64,000 nucleotides of DNA from Solimonas thermocellulolyticum. GTDB lineage: Bacteria > Pseudomonadota > Gammaproteobacteria > Nevskiales > Nevskiaceae. The notes beneath the pieces were generated by a model. It made no database searches. It had not been told where the DNA came from and saw only the letters and a list, made by a program, of their open reading frames with translations. How positions within the stretch are numbered: position 1 is the stretch's first letter; each line of letters opens with the position of its first letter. A program made the position numbers and the translations under genes. Shown piece by piece: positions 8,064 to 16,063 of this stretch. The stretch is from positions 124,001-188,000 of the forward strand of contig NZ_JBEPIJ010000001.1 in NCBI RefSeq assembly GCF_040327995.1. Reading direction: 5' to 3'.

Positions 8064-8620
8064 TGGGCGCGAACGCTTCCAACGCCATGCTGTTTCTGAT
8101 CACCACGCTGTTCGACTTGGTGCTCTGGGCCTATCTGCTGCGCATCATCCTGCAGGCCACGCGCGCCGAGTTCTACAACCCGATCTCGCAGGCGATCTGG
8201 CAGCTCACGCGCTATCCGACCGACTGGCTGCGGCCGTTCATGCCGAACCTGCGCCATGTCAACACCGGCGCGCTGCTGGTCGCGGCGCTGATCGCGCTGA
8301 TCTACGTGCACGTGATCGACGGCATCCTCAACCTGCGCTACGGCACGCCGGCGCTCGTGCTCGCCGCGACGCTCAAGCTGCTGGTGCTGACGGTGAACCT
8401 CTACACCTTCACGATCTTCGTGCAGGCAATCCTGTCCTGGCTCGGACCCGGCGTGAACAACCCGGCGAGCAACATCCTGTGGAGCATGAACGAACCCTTG
8501 CTGCGGCCGGCACGCCGCATCATCCCGCCGCTGTCCGGCCTCGACCTGTCGCCGCTCGCGGTGATCCTGCTGTTGCAGGTGCTCAACCGTCTGCTGCCGC
8601 TGCCCGGCGCCTTCCGCTGA
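8063..8620 (+). CDS. yggT: YggT family integral membrane protein
   Basis: 185 residues with two copies of the YggT repeat: membrane segments around 8-32 and 80-118 and again toward 125-180. The conserved phrases FYNPISQAIWQLTRYPTDWLRPFMP and NEPLLRPARRIIPPLSGLDLSP are the family hallmarks. Its role is poorly defined; E. coli YggT has been linked to osmotic stress tolerance and related proteins to membrane or division-site organisation. The proC-yggT-metX order matches Pseudomonas PA0393 to PA0390. Confidence 0.9.
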   Translation: MGANASNAMLFLITTLFDLVLWAYLLRIILQATRAEFYNPISQAIWQLTRYPTDWLRPFMPNLRHVNTGALLVAALIALIYVHVIDGILNLRYGTPALVLAATLKLLVLTVNLYTFTIFVQAILSWLGPGVNNPASNILWSMNEPLLRPARRIIPPLSGLDLSPLAVILLLQVLNRLLPLPGAFR

Positions 8621-8630
8621 GGCCAGAACG

Positions 8631-9779
8631 ATGGCCGCCGACTTCCCCGCCGATTCCGTGGGGCTGGTCATGCCCCGGCGTGTGCCGATCACGCAGCCAT
8701 TGACGCTGGACTGCGGGCGCACGCTGCCGCAGCACGAGTTGATGATCGAAACCTACGGCACGCTCAATGCCGCGCGCAGCAATGCCGTGCTCGTCTGTCA
8801 CGCGCTGTCCGGGGACCACCACGCCGCCGGTTATCACGACATATCGGACCGCAAGCCCGGCTGGTGGGAGAGCTGCATCGGCCCGGGCAAGCCGATCGAC
8901 ACGCGACGCTTCTTCGTCGTCTCGCTGAACAATCTCGGCGGCTGCCGCGGATCGACCGGCCCCAACTCGCTCAACCCCGCCACCGGCAAGCCATACGGCC
9001 CCGATTTTCCGCTGCTGACCGTGCGCGACTGGGTGCGGTCGCAGGCTCTGCTCGCCGATGCGCTCGGCATCCGCCGCTGGGCCGCGGTCGTCGGCGGCAG
9101 CCTCGGCGGCATGCAAGTGATGCAGTGGACCATCGATCAGCCCGAGCGTGTGGCGCACGCGCTGGTCATCGCGGCGGCACCGAAGCTCTCGGCGCAGAAC
9201 ATCGCGTTCAACGAGATCGCGCGGCAGGCCATTTTGTCGGATCCCAACTTCCACGGCGGCCGCTTCTACGACCACGGCGTCGTCCCGACGCACGGGCTCA
9301 AGCTCGCGCGCATGCTCGGCCACATCACCTATCTGTCCGACGAGGCGATGCGCGCCAAGTTCGGGCGTTTGCAACGCGGCAACCAGTTCAGCTTCAACTT
9401 CGACGTGGAGTTCGAGGTCGAGAGTTATCTGCGCTATCAGGGTCAATCCTTCGTCGAGCGCTTCGATGCCAATACCTACCTGCTGATGACCAAGGCGCTG
9501 GATTACTTCGATCCCGCGCGCGAGTTCGGCGACGATCTGGCGGCCGCGTTCAGGCGCGCGCAGGCGCGCTTTCTGGTGATCGCCTTCTCCAGCGACTGGC
9601 GCTTCTCGCCGCAGCGCTCGCGCGAGATCGTGCAGGCTCTGGTGCGCGCCGGGCGCGACGTCTCGTATGCGCTGATCGAGTCGACGCTGGGGCACGACGA
9701 CTTTTTGATGCCGATCCCGCAGTACCTGCGCGTGCTGCGCGACTATCTCGACCGCGTCGCCCGCGAGGCCGGCACATGA
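8631..9779 (+). CDS. metX: MetX-family homoserine O-acyltransferase
   Basis: 382 residues, alpha/beta-hydrolase fold enzyme that acylates homoserine for methionine synthesis. The nucleophile elbow VVGGSLGGMQ places Ser157, with the acid and base near the C-terminus (DWRFSP and LGHDDFL). NLGGCRGSTGPNSLNP is the family block. MetX proteins were long called acetyltransferases, but some gammaproteobacterial members use succinyl-CoA; this cannot be decided by eye. It overlaps metW by 4 bases (ATGA), the usual MetX-MetW pair. Confidence 0.92.
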   Translation: MAADFPADSVGLVMPRRVPITQPLTLDCGRTLPQHELMIETYGTLNAARSNAVLVCHALSGDHHAAGYHDISDRKPGWWESCIGPGKPIDTRRFFVVSLNNLGGCRGSTGPNSLNPATGKPYGPDFPLLTVRDWVRSQALLADALGIRRWAAVVGGSLGGMQVMQWTIDQPERVAHALVIAAAPKLSAQNIAFNEIARQAILSDPNFHGGRFYDHGVVPTHGLKLARMLGHITYLSDEAMRAKFGRLQRGNQFSFNFDVEFEVESYLRYQGQSFVERFDANTYLLMTKALDYFDPAREFGDDLAAAFRRAQARFLVIAFSSDWRFSPQRSREIVQALVRAGRDVSYALIESTLGHDDFLMPIPQYLRVLRDYLDRVAREAGT

Positions 9780-10396
9780 CGCGCACATCCGTGCTGCGCC
9801 CCGACCTCGCGCTGCTGTGCGACTGGATACGTCCGGGCAGCCGCATCCTCGACCTTGGCTGTGGCGACGGTGCCCTGCTGTCCTACCTGTCGGCACATCA
9901 CGGCGTCAGCGGCTACGGCCTCGAACTCGACCCGGAAAAGGTCGCGCGCTGCATCGCCGCCGGGATCAACGTGATTCAAGCCGACCTCGACGACGGCCTG
10001 CGCGACTTCGACGACGGCTCGTTCGACTACGTGGTGATGAACCTGGCGCTGCAGGCGCTGCAGCGGCCGGACGACGCGGTCACCGAAATCCTGCGTGTCG
10101 GCCGCGTCGGCATCGTCACCTTCCCCAACTTCGGCCACTGGCGCGTGCGCGCAGCCCTCGCCGCCGGCCGCATGCCGGTGACGCCGGCGCTGCCGGACCG
10201 CTGGTACGACTCGCCGAACATCCACCTGTGCACGGTCGACGACTTCGAGCAACTGTGCGCCGAGCGCAACTGGCGCATTCTCAGCCGGCGCCTGCTCGAC
10301 CGCTCGCATCGCGAAGGCGCACGCATCCGCCTGGCGCCCAATCTGTTCTGCGAGATCGCGCTGTACATGCTGCAAGCGCCGACGTCGGTCCGATGA
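9776..10396 (+). CDS. metW: Methionine biosynthesis protein MetW
   Basis: 206 residues, class I SAM-dependent methyltransferase fold: ILDLGCGDGALLSYL (motif I) and FDYVVMNLALQAL (motif IV region), then FPNFGHWRVR and WYDSPNIHLCTVDDFEQL, which are specific for MetW. MetW is required with MetX for the homoserine acylation step in several proteobacteria, probably as a partner rather than as a methyltransferase. Start and stop overlap metX upstream and the DUF4426 gene downstream by 4 bases each, so the three are translationally coupled. Confidence 0.94.
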   Translation: MTRTSVLRPDLALLCDWIRPGSRILDLGCGDGALLSYLSAHHGVSGYGLELDPEKVARCIAAGINVIQADLDDGLRDFDDGSFDYVVMNLALQALQRPDDAVTEILRVGRVGIVTFPNFGHWRVRAALAAGRMPVTPALPDRWYDSPNIHLCTVDDFEQLCAERNWRILSRRLLDRSHREGARIRLAPNLFCEIALYMLQAPTSVR

Positions 10397-10821
10397 GAAT
10401 CCTCGCCGCTTTCGTCCTCACGATCTTGAGCCTGGGCGCCGCCGCCGAGCAGTTCGTCGACGCCGGGGAGTACCGCGTGCACTACGCGGCGATCAACACC
10501 ACGGCGCTGACACCCGAGGTCGCGCGTCAGTTCGGCGTCCGCCGCACGCGTAACGAGATCCTTCTGGTGCTCAACGCGCAGCAACGGGTCGACGGGGGCT
10601 ATCTGCCGGTGCCGGCGACCGCGACCGGCACGGCGACGACCCTGCTCGGCCACGTACAGAAGCTCGATCTGCGTCCGGTGCGCGAGGCCGATGTGCATTA
10701 CCTCGTCGCCACGTTCCAGACGCTCGATGGCGAGTTCATGACCATCGCCGCTCAGGTGCTGCCGCAGGGCGCGAACACGCCGCTGCCGATCAAGTTCAGG
10801 CAGCAGTTCTATCGGGACTGA
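10393..10821 (+). CDS. DUF4426 periplasmic protein
   Basis: 142 residues with an N-terminal signal peptide (MRILAAFVLTILSLGAAAEQ). The mature part has EQFVDAGEYRVHYAAINTTAL and RTRNEILLVLNAQ, typical of DUF4426, a family that follows metW in Pseudomonas (PA0388). The function is unknown. The gene overlaps the 3' end of the convergent acyltransferase gene by 26 bases, so both stop regions are read on both strands. Confidence 0.86.
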   Translation: MRILAAFVLTILSLGAAAEQFVDAGEYRVHYAAINTTALTPEVARQFGVRRTRNEILLVLNAQQRVDGGYLPVPATATGTATTLLGHVQKLDLRPVREADVHYLVATFQTLDGEFMTIAAQVLPQGANTPLPIKFRQQFYRD

Positions 10822-11779
10822 TGCCGACCGCGTAGGGCCGAACGCCGGCCTCGGCCAGCAGCTCGCCGATGCGCCGGTCCTTGGCCTGCCACAACTCGCC
10901 GATCCACGCTTGGAAACGCGCGCGAAACTCGGCGTCGTTCTCGTAATCGCCCACGTAGAGATCGTGCGGAATCGTGAGCTGGCGCACTTCGACGACGACG
11001 TGGTGCACGCGCCCGGCGAGAAAGTCCCAGAACCCCATCGCGCCCTGCGGATAGACGATGGTCACGTCGAGCAGCGAGTTGAGCCGCTCGCCCAGTGCCG
11101 ACAGCGTGAAGGCGAAACCACCGGCCTTGGGCTTGAGCAGGTGCTGGTACGGCGAGCCGGTGCGCGCGTGCTTCTCGGCGGTAAAGCGCGTGCCTTCGAG
11201 AAAGTTCAGGATCATGACCGGCTGGTTGCGGTACTTGGCGCAGGCCTCGCGCGTGGTCTCCAGATCCTTGCCGCGCAGCGCGGGATTCTTGTCCAGCGCT
11301 TGCTTGCTGTAGCGCTTCATGAACGGGTAGTCCAGACCCCACCACGCCAGCCCCAGCACCGGAACCCAGATCAGCTCCTGCTTGATGAAGAACTTGAAGA
11401 ACGGCGCCTTACGGCCGAAGGTCTTGAGCAAGACCACTATGTCGTTCCAGCTCTGGTGGTTGGCACAGACCAGATACTGGCCACTGGGGCTCAGATCCGC
11501 GTCGATGTGCAAATCCCAGCGGATGCAAAGCAGCGCATCGACCATCACCACGTTCACCATCGCCCAGCGCTGCGCGAGCGCCGCGGTCAAGCGCGATGCG
11601 GCATCGCGCGCGCGCCCCCTGGGCGACAGCAGTTTGAGCAAGATGGCGGCATAGACCGGCACCGCCCAGAACAGCGTGTTGGCGACCAGCAGCAGCGACA
11701 TGATGGCCCCGCGCAGCCAGGCTGGCAGAGAACCGAGCATGCCTCTGCCCATTTGCGTCTCGCCGACCGGCATGCGCAT
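10796..11779 (-). CDS. PlsC-type 1-acylglycerol-3-phosphate acyltransferase (YihG-like)
   Basis: 327 residues. An N-terminal membrane hairpin (about 25-55) precedes the acyltransferase domain. The NHxxxxD catalytic motif is NHQSWNDIV, and the second block is NFLEGTRFTAEKH, with YPQGAMGFWDFL later. The length and order match E. coli YihG/YcjS-style accessory acyltransferases that load the sn-2 position of lysophosphatidate. It is the last gene of the overlapping reverse-strand set and starts on the stop of the NTF2-fold gene (TGATG). Confidence 0.88.
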   Translation of the reverse strand: MRMPVGETQMGRGMLGSLPAWLRGAIMSLLLVANTLFWAVPVYAAILLKLLSPRGRARDAASRLTAALAQRWAMVNVVMVDALLCIRWDLHIDADLSPSGQYLVCANHQSWNDIVVLLKTFGRKAPFFKFFIKQELIWVPVLGLAWWGLDYPFMKRYSKQALDKNPALRGKDLETTREACAKYRNQPVMILNFLEGTRFTAEKHARTGSPYQHLLKPKAGGFAFTLSALGERLNSLLDVTIVYPQGAMGFWDFLAGRVHHVVVEVRQLTIPHDLYVGDYENDAEFRARFQAWIGELWQAKDRRIGELLAEAGVRPYAVGISPDRTAA

Positions 11780-12255
11780 CAGGGCACTGCCGCGGGCCCG
11801 GCCGGCTCGTGCCCCGACCAGTGGATGTGGAGGATCTTCCAGGTTCCGGCGCTGCGGCGCAGGACCATGGTCTCGGTGTTGGTCAGATTGACCGGCTCAC
11901 CCTGGAACTCGCCCGTGTGGCGCGCCTGCGTGATCACCAGTGCCATGTCGCCGGAAACCGCCGATTCGCGATGCACCACCTGGCGCTGCACGGTGGCGGC
12001 ATAGAGCATGTCGGCGTCCAGATGCCCGGCGGCGTACTGTTCGCGGCTGGCTTCGACGTACCCGGTCTCGAAGATCACCGCATTGGGCATCAGCAGCTTG
12101 AGGGCCGTATCGCGATCGCGCTGGACGAGCGCGCGGTGGAAGTCGTCGACCACCGCCTTGACCGCATCGTCGTTCGCGCTCTGCGCTCGGGTGCCAGCGA
12201 CCACGAGCGCGGCGGCGAATGCCAGCACGGGAGCCACACCTCGTGCCCGACTCAT
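11779..12255 (-). CDS. Secreted SnoaL/NTF2-fold protein
   Basis: 158 residues. A signal peptide (residues 1-24, ending TRA-Q) precedes a DUF4440/SnoaL-like cone fold: VVDDFHRALVQRDRDTALKLL, PNAVIFETGYVE, and the closing beta strands AGTWKILHIHWSGHE. Proteins of this type bind small hydrophobic ligands or are enzymes; no catalytic call can be made. It overlaps the PrcB-domain lipoprotein gene by 4 bases and the acyltransferase gene by 1, so it belongs to the same transcript. Confidence 0.8.
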   Translation of the reverse strand: MSRARGVAPVLAFAAALVVAGTRAQSANDDAVKAVVDDFHRALVQRDRDTALKLLMPNAVIFETGYVEASREQYAAGHLDADMLYAATVQRQVVHRESAVSGDMALVITQARHTGEFQGEPVNLTNTETMVLRRSAGTWKILHIHWSGHEPAGPAAVP

Positions 12256-12749
12256 CGCGCACCCTGACTGGCAGCGCGCAGCTCGCCGTTCTGGTCGTAG
12301 ACCTCGACGCCGACGTAATCGCCCTCGGTCAGGTGCACCAGCACGCAGGGACTGGTGATCATCTGGGTGCGCATCGAACCCGCTTTCGGCGAGAAGAAGG
12401 TGGCGACCAGGCGCAGCGTGTTGCCGACGATGCGCGCCTCGCGGCTGACCGCGAGGCCGTAGCCGCCGGTATGGCGCTGGCCCATTTCGATCAATGCGTA
12501 GCGACCGCGCTCGAGATCCTTGAACTCGGCGAGCCGGATGCCGGTGCGCTCCTGCCAGTCGATCACCGCCGCGGGGGAATCGAAAATATGTACCCGGCTG
12601 GTGTCGTCCTCGGCCGAGCACAGCTGCGCGCGGCCGGCTTCGGTGACGCGAATCGCCTCGCCGCCGCCGATCCAGCCACGTAGGGCACAAGCCGACAGCA
12701 ACAGCGTCACGACCCCAGCCGTCAGTGCCTTGAGCCTGCTCGCGCTCAT
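12252..12749 (-). CDS. PrcB-domain lipoprotein
   Basis: 165 residues. The N-terminus is a lipoprotein signal with lipobox LLSAC (Cys near residue 21). The C-terminal half resembles the PrcB C-terminal domain: YALIEMGQRHTGGYGLAV, then ARIVGNTLRLVATFFSPKAG and MITSPCVLVHL. In Treponema PrcB associates with the PrtP protease, but elsewhere the domain occurs alone and is of unknown function. It sits between the GMC oxidoreductase and the NTF2-fold gene with 4-base overlaps on both sides. Confidence 0.75.
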   Translation of the reverse strand: MSASRLKALTAGVVTLLLSACALRGWIGGGEAIRVTEAGRAQLCSAEDDTSRVHIFDSPAAVIDWQERTGIRLAEFKDLERGRYALIEMGQRHTGGYGLAVSREARIVGNTLRLVATFFSPKAGSMRTQMITSPCVLVHLTEGDYVGVEVYDQNGELRAASQGAR

Positions 12750-14353
12750 GTCGCCGCCCTGGCTGCGTCGAGAATCATGTCTGCGCCTTTCTCCGCAATC
12801 ATCGTCGTCGGTACGTTGGTGTTGCCGCCGATCAGCGTCGGCATGATGGAGGCATCGACGACTCGCAGGCCGCCGACGCCGTGTACCCTGAGCTGTGCGT
12901 CGACCACGGCGAGCCGGTCATTGCCCATCTTGCAGGTCCCCACCGGGTGATAGAGGGTTTCCGCGTGCTCACGGATCCACTGTCGCAGCGCCTCGTCGCT
13001 CTGCACGTCCGCGCCGGGCTCAAGTTCCTGCGCATTATGCGGGCTGAACGCGGGTTGCGCGAAGATCTCGCGCGCCTTGTGCACGGCGACGACCAGCTTG
13101 TCGAGGTCGCGCGGGTCATCGAGGTAGCGTGGATCGATCGCCGGCGGCGCCAGCGGATCGGGACTGGCAAGGCGAATCTCGCCGCGAGAACGCGGGCGCA
13201 GATCGCAGGCGAGTATCGAGTAACCGTACAAGCGCAACAGGGGCGTCAGCTTGAGTCCGTGGTAGCTGTTGACCATCGGCACGAAGTGGAACTGCAGATC
13301 CGGCAACGGCTCGGACGGATCGCTCTTTAGAAAACCGCCACACTCGGCGACGTTGCTGGTCAGCTCGCCACGCCGCCCCATCACGTACTGAAACAAGGCC
13401 TTGAGCGATCGCAGCAGCGACAGCGGATGCAGCGAAAATCCGAGCCGCGTTTTGCTGCGCATGCCTACCAGGACATCCAGGTGATCCTGCAGGTTCTGAC
13501 CGACACCCGGCAGCTCGTGTACCACGCTGATCGCGAATTGTTGCAGCGATGCACACGGTCCGATGCCGGAGAGCAGCAACAGATGCGGCGAGCCCACCGC
13601 ACCGGCACTGAGAATCACCTCACGACGCGCATACACCTCGCGGTACGCGTGGCCGTCAAAGTAACGCACGCCAACGGCGCGCCGGCCCTCGAACAGAAGC
13701 TTGGTTGCACGAGCGTGGGTGACCACGTTCAGGTTGCCGCGACCCCGCGCCGGATGCAGGTAGGCGCGCGCGTTGCTGCAGCGCTCGCCGCCTATCTGCG
13801 CGACGTGGTAGTAACCCATGCCGAGCTGCTGCGCGCCGTTGAAGTCGAGGTTGTCGGCATGCCCGGCCTGGCGCGCCGCCTGCAGATAGACCGCCGACAA
13901 GGGATTGGGTTGGCGCAAGGACGCGACGTTGAGCGGCCCGTTGCTGCCATGCCACTCATCGGCGCCGGCCTCGAAGTGCTCCAATCGTCGGAAGTACGGC
14001 AGCACCTCGCGCCAGCTCCAGCCGGGATTGCCGAGCGCGGCCCAGTGATCGTAATCCGCCGCGTGACCGCGAATCACGCACATCGCATTGATCGCCGAGC
14101 TGCCGCCGAGGGTGCGTCCACGCGGCCAGTACAGGCGGCGCCCGCCCAGCTGGGGCTGTTCGACGGTCCATAGCTTCCAGTTGTAGACGTCCGAGCGCAT
14201 CATCGCCAGTACACCCGCGGGCATGCGGATCAGCGGACTCACATCGGGCGGCCCGGCCTCCAGCAGACAGACGCGATGGCGGCCGTCGGCGCTCAGGCGG
14301 TTGGCCAGCACACAGCCGGCCGAGCCGCCGCCGACGATCACGAAGTCGTACAT
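12746..14353 (-). CDS. GMC-family FAD oxidoreductase (choline/alcohol dehydrogenase-like)
   Basis: 535 residues. FAD-binding N-terminus MYDFVIVGGGSAGCVLANRLS, then GRTLGGSSAINAM and DHWAALGNPGWSW (GMC signature 1 region), SAGAVGSPHLLLLSGIGP (signature 2), and the active-site segment YHPVGTCKMGN with GGNTNVPTTMIAEKGAD. This is the choline-dehydrogenase/alcohol-dehydrogenase (AlkJ-like) branch, acting on primary alcohols. ATG at 14353 is used because FAD-binding sequence starts there and GGGAGTGGT precedes it. First gene of a four-gene overlapping reverse-strand set. Confidence 0.9.
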   Translation of the reverse strand: MYDFVIVGGGSAGCVLANRLSADGRHRVCLLEAGPPDVSPLIRMPAGVLAMMRSDVYNWKLWTVEQPQLGGRRLYWPRGRTLGGSSAINAMCVIRGHAADYDHWAALGNPGWSWREVLPYFRRLEHFEAGADEWHGSNGPLNVASLRQPNPLSAVYLQAARQAGHADNLDFNGAQQLGMGYYHVAQIGGERCSNARAYLHPARGRGNLNVVTHARATKLLFEGRRAVGVRYFDGHAYREVYARREVILSAGAVGSPHLLLLSGIGPCASLQQFAISVVHELPGVGQNLQDHLDVLVGMRSKTRLGFSLHPLSLLRSLKALFQYVMGRRGELTSNVAECGGFLKSDPSEPLPDLQFHFVPMVNSYHGLKLTPLLRLYGYSILACDLRPRSRGEIRLASPDPLAPPAIDPRYLDDPRDLDKLVVAVHKAREIFAQPAFSPHNAQELEPGADVQSDEALRQWIREHAETLYHPVGTCKMGNDRLAVVDAQLRVHGVGGLRVVDASIMPTLIGGNTNVPTTMIAEKGADMILDAARAAT

Positions 14354-14438
14354 ACCACTCCCGGCATCGAAAGACGGTTCGTCCGTGAATGCTAGCGCAG
14401 CGTCGCATCGTCGTCGTGCGATGCAGGACCAGCGCAGC

Positions 14439-14466
14439 CTTGAAATCCAGGCCCGTGACTCCACTT
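14439..14466 (+). promoter_or_regulatory. Sigma-32-like heat-shock promoter for hsp20
   Basis: CTTGAAA (14439-14445) equals the sigma-32 -35 consensus. After 13 bases comes CTCCACTT (14459-14466), a reasonable match to CCCCATnT. The hsp20 start is about 49 bases downstream. Function is inferred from sequence and from the gene it precedes. Confidence 0.6.
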
Positions 14467-14514
14467 TAGCGGCACAAAGTCGTTCGTTACCGCATAGCAA
14501 TGGAGGTTTTTGTC

Positions 14515-14946
14515 ATGAGCATCACCCGCTACGAACCCTGGGCACTGCATCGCGAGCTGCTCAACGAGTTCAACCGATATTTCGAGCGCGTCGCCGATGC
14601 GTCGAGCTCGGCGACCGCCGACTGGGCGCCGCCGGTCGACATCGAGGAGTACAGCGACAAGTTCATGATCTACGCCGATGTCCCTGGCATCGAGCCGTCG
14701 AGCATCGAAGTCACGCTCGAAAAAGGCGTATTGACCCTGTCCGGTTCGCGCGAACTTGCGGTGGAACAGGGCAGCATCGAGCGTAAGCGTTCCGAACGCG
14801 CGTCCGGTCGCTTCCTGCGCCGCTTCGTTCTGCCGGACACCGTCGACTCCGACAGTGTTTCGGCCAGCGGCAAGAACGGCGTGCTGCAGATCGTGATTCC
14901 CAAGCGCCCGCAGGCGCAGCCGCGCAAAATCGCCGTCACGAACTGA
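14515..14946 (+). CDS. Small heat-shock protein, Hsp20/alpha-crystallin family
   Basis: 143 residues, ATP-independent holdase. The alpha-crystallin domain spans about 38-130: WAPPVDIEEYSDKFMIYADVPGI, VTLEKGVLTLSGSRE, RRFVLPDTVD and the strand-9 motif GVLQIVIPK. The ATG at 14515 has a strong GGAGG site (14502-14506). The C-terminal tail RKIAV carries an I-x-V-type oligomer-interlocking element. It is monocistronic, followed directly by a strong intrinsic terminator, and has a sigma-32-like promoter upstream. Confidence 0.94.
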   Translation: MSITRYEPWALHRELLNEFNRYFERVADASSSATADWAPPVDIEEYSDKFMIYADVPGIEPSSIEVTLEKGVLTLSGSRELAVEQGSIERKRSERASGRFLRRFVLPDTVDSDSVSASGKNGVLQIVIPKRPQAQPRKIAVTN

Positions 14947-14962
14947 GCATGACGCCGCGATG

Positions 14963-14995
14963 GGCCCCTTCCGCCGGCGGCGGAAGGGGCCTTTT
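14963..14995 (+). terminator. Intrinsic terminator of hsp20
   Basis: GGCCCCTTCCG (14963-14973) and CGGAAGGGGCC (14981-14991) form a perfect 11-bp stem with a 7-base loop, followed by TTTT. Confidence 0.85.
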
Positions 14996-15045
14996 CGCAT
15001 CAAGGGCGCCCCGCGACCGACGGACGGCGCACCCGCGCCGCCGAT

Positions 15046-15073
15046 CTTGCAGATGGGTCGATCGCCCTTATCT
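15046..15073 (+). promoter_or_regulatory. Possible sigma-32 promoter for the cbpA-like gene
   Basis: CTTGCAG (15046-15052), 13 bases, then CCTTATCT (15066-15073). The spacing is the same as in the hsp20 promoter and the match to CTTGAAA/CCCCATnT is moderate. A TATGAT at 15073-15078 overlaps it and could serve sigma-70. Confidence 0.4.
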
Positions 15074-15144
15074 ATGATGACGGTCCAGGATGACGTTCCC
15101 GGCCGGCGGCGCCGTCGCATCGTCCGGCTCGACGTGATGGTGAT

Positions 15145-16053
15145 GTGAAGGTGCAATACAAGGACTATTACAAGATCCTCGGTGTCTCGCGCTCGGCCAG
15201 TGCCGACGAGATCAAGCGCGCCTATCGCAAGCTGGCGCGCGAATTCCATCCCGACAAGAACACGAGCAAGGGCGCCGAAGACCGCTTCAAGGAGATCAAC
15301 GAGGCCCACGAGGTCCTCAGCGACCCCGAGAAGCGTCGCGCCTACGATGCGCTGGGGGCGAACTGGAAAGCCGGTCAGCCGTTCACGCCGCCGCCGGGCT
15401 GGGAGAGCGGCTTCGGCTTCGGACGCGGCCGCACCCGCAGCGCCGAGGATCTGGGCGGCTTCTCGGACTTCTTTTCCCAGCTCTTCGGTGGCATGGGCGC
15501 CAGGGGCGGCGGCCGCGCCGATCCGTTCGGCGGCTTCGGCGGCATGGACACCGACACCGTGGCGGACACACGCGCGCGGCTCGCGATCACGCTGGAGGAC
15601 TCCTTCCACGGCGCGCAGAAGCAAATCAACGTCGGCGGCCGCACGCTCAAAGTCCGCATCCCCAAGGGCATCACGCCGGGTAAGACCATTCGCCTGGCCA
15701 ACCAGGGCAGTCAGGGCGGCGATCTGCTGCTCGAAATCGAGATGCTGCCGCATCCGCTGTTCGAGCTCGAAGGTTCGGACATCTACCACACGCTCAAGGT
15801 CGCGCCCTGGGAGGCGGCGCTCGGCGGCAAGATCGCGGTGCCGACGCTCGGCGGCACGGTGGAGCTGAACCTTCCGGCCAACAGCCAGAGCGGTCGCAAG
15901 ATGCGCCTCAAGGGGCGCGGCTTGCCGGGCGCGGTAGCGGGCGACCAATACGTGACCCTGCAAGTGGTCACCCCGCCGGCGAACACCGACGCCGAGCGCG
16001 CGTTCTACGCGGAAATGGCACGGCGCTTCAGCTTTGATCCGCGCCGCGCCTGA
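15145..16053 (+). CDS. cbpA: DnaJ-class co-chaperone, CbpA-like
   Basis: 302 residues. J-domain at 5-70 (YKDYYKILGVSRSASADEIK, HPD at 35-37 in REFHPDKNTS), then a Gly/Phe-rich linker (about 90-135, GFGFGRGR, QLFGGMGARGGG), and the two C-terminal substrate-binding beta domains without the DnaJ zinc finger (LKVRIPKGITPGKTIRL, LPHPLFELEGSDIY). Lack of the CxxCxGxG repeats makes it CbpA/DjlA-class B rather than DnaJ. The start is GTG at 15145, with a second GTG two codons later; no ATG is available. Confidence 0.9.
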   Translation: MKVQYKDYYKILGVSRSASADEIKRAYRKLAREFHPDKNTSKGAEDRFKEINEAHEVLSDPEKRRAYDALGANWKAGQPFTPPPGWESGFGFGRGRTRSAEDLGGFSDFFSQLFGGMGARGGGRADPFGGFGGMDTDTVADTRARLAITLEDSFHGAQKQINVGGRTLKVRIPKGITPGKTIRLANQGSQGGDLLLEIEMLPHPLFELEGSDIYHTLKVAPWEAALGGKIAVPTLGGTVELNLPANSQSGRKMRLKGRGLPGAVAGDQYVTLQVVTPPANTDAERAFYAEMARRFSFDPRRA

Positions 16054-16063
16054 GCACGCTGCG

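Noticed and set aside
14960..15148. Short forward reading frame starting in the hsp20 terminator
   Set aside because: Its first codons are the terminator stem and the rest is low-complexity; it only overlaps the cbpA-like start by chance.
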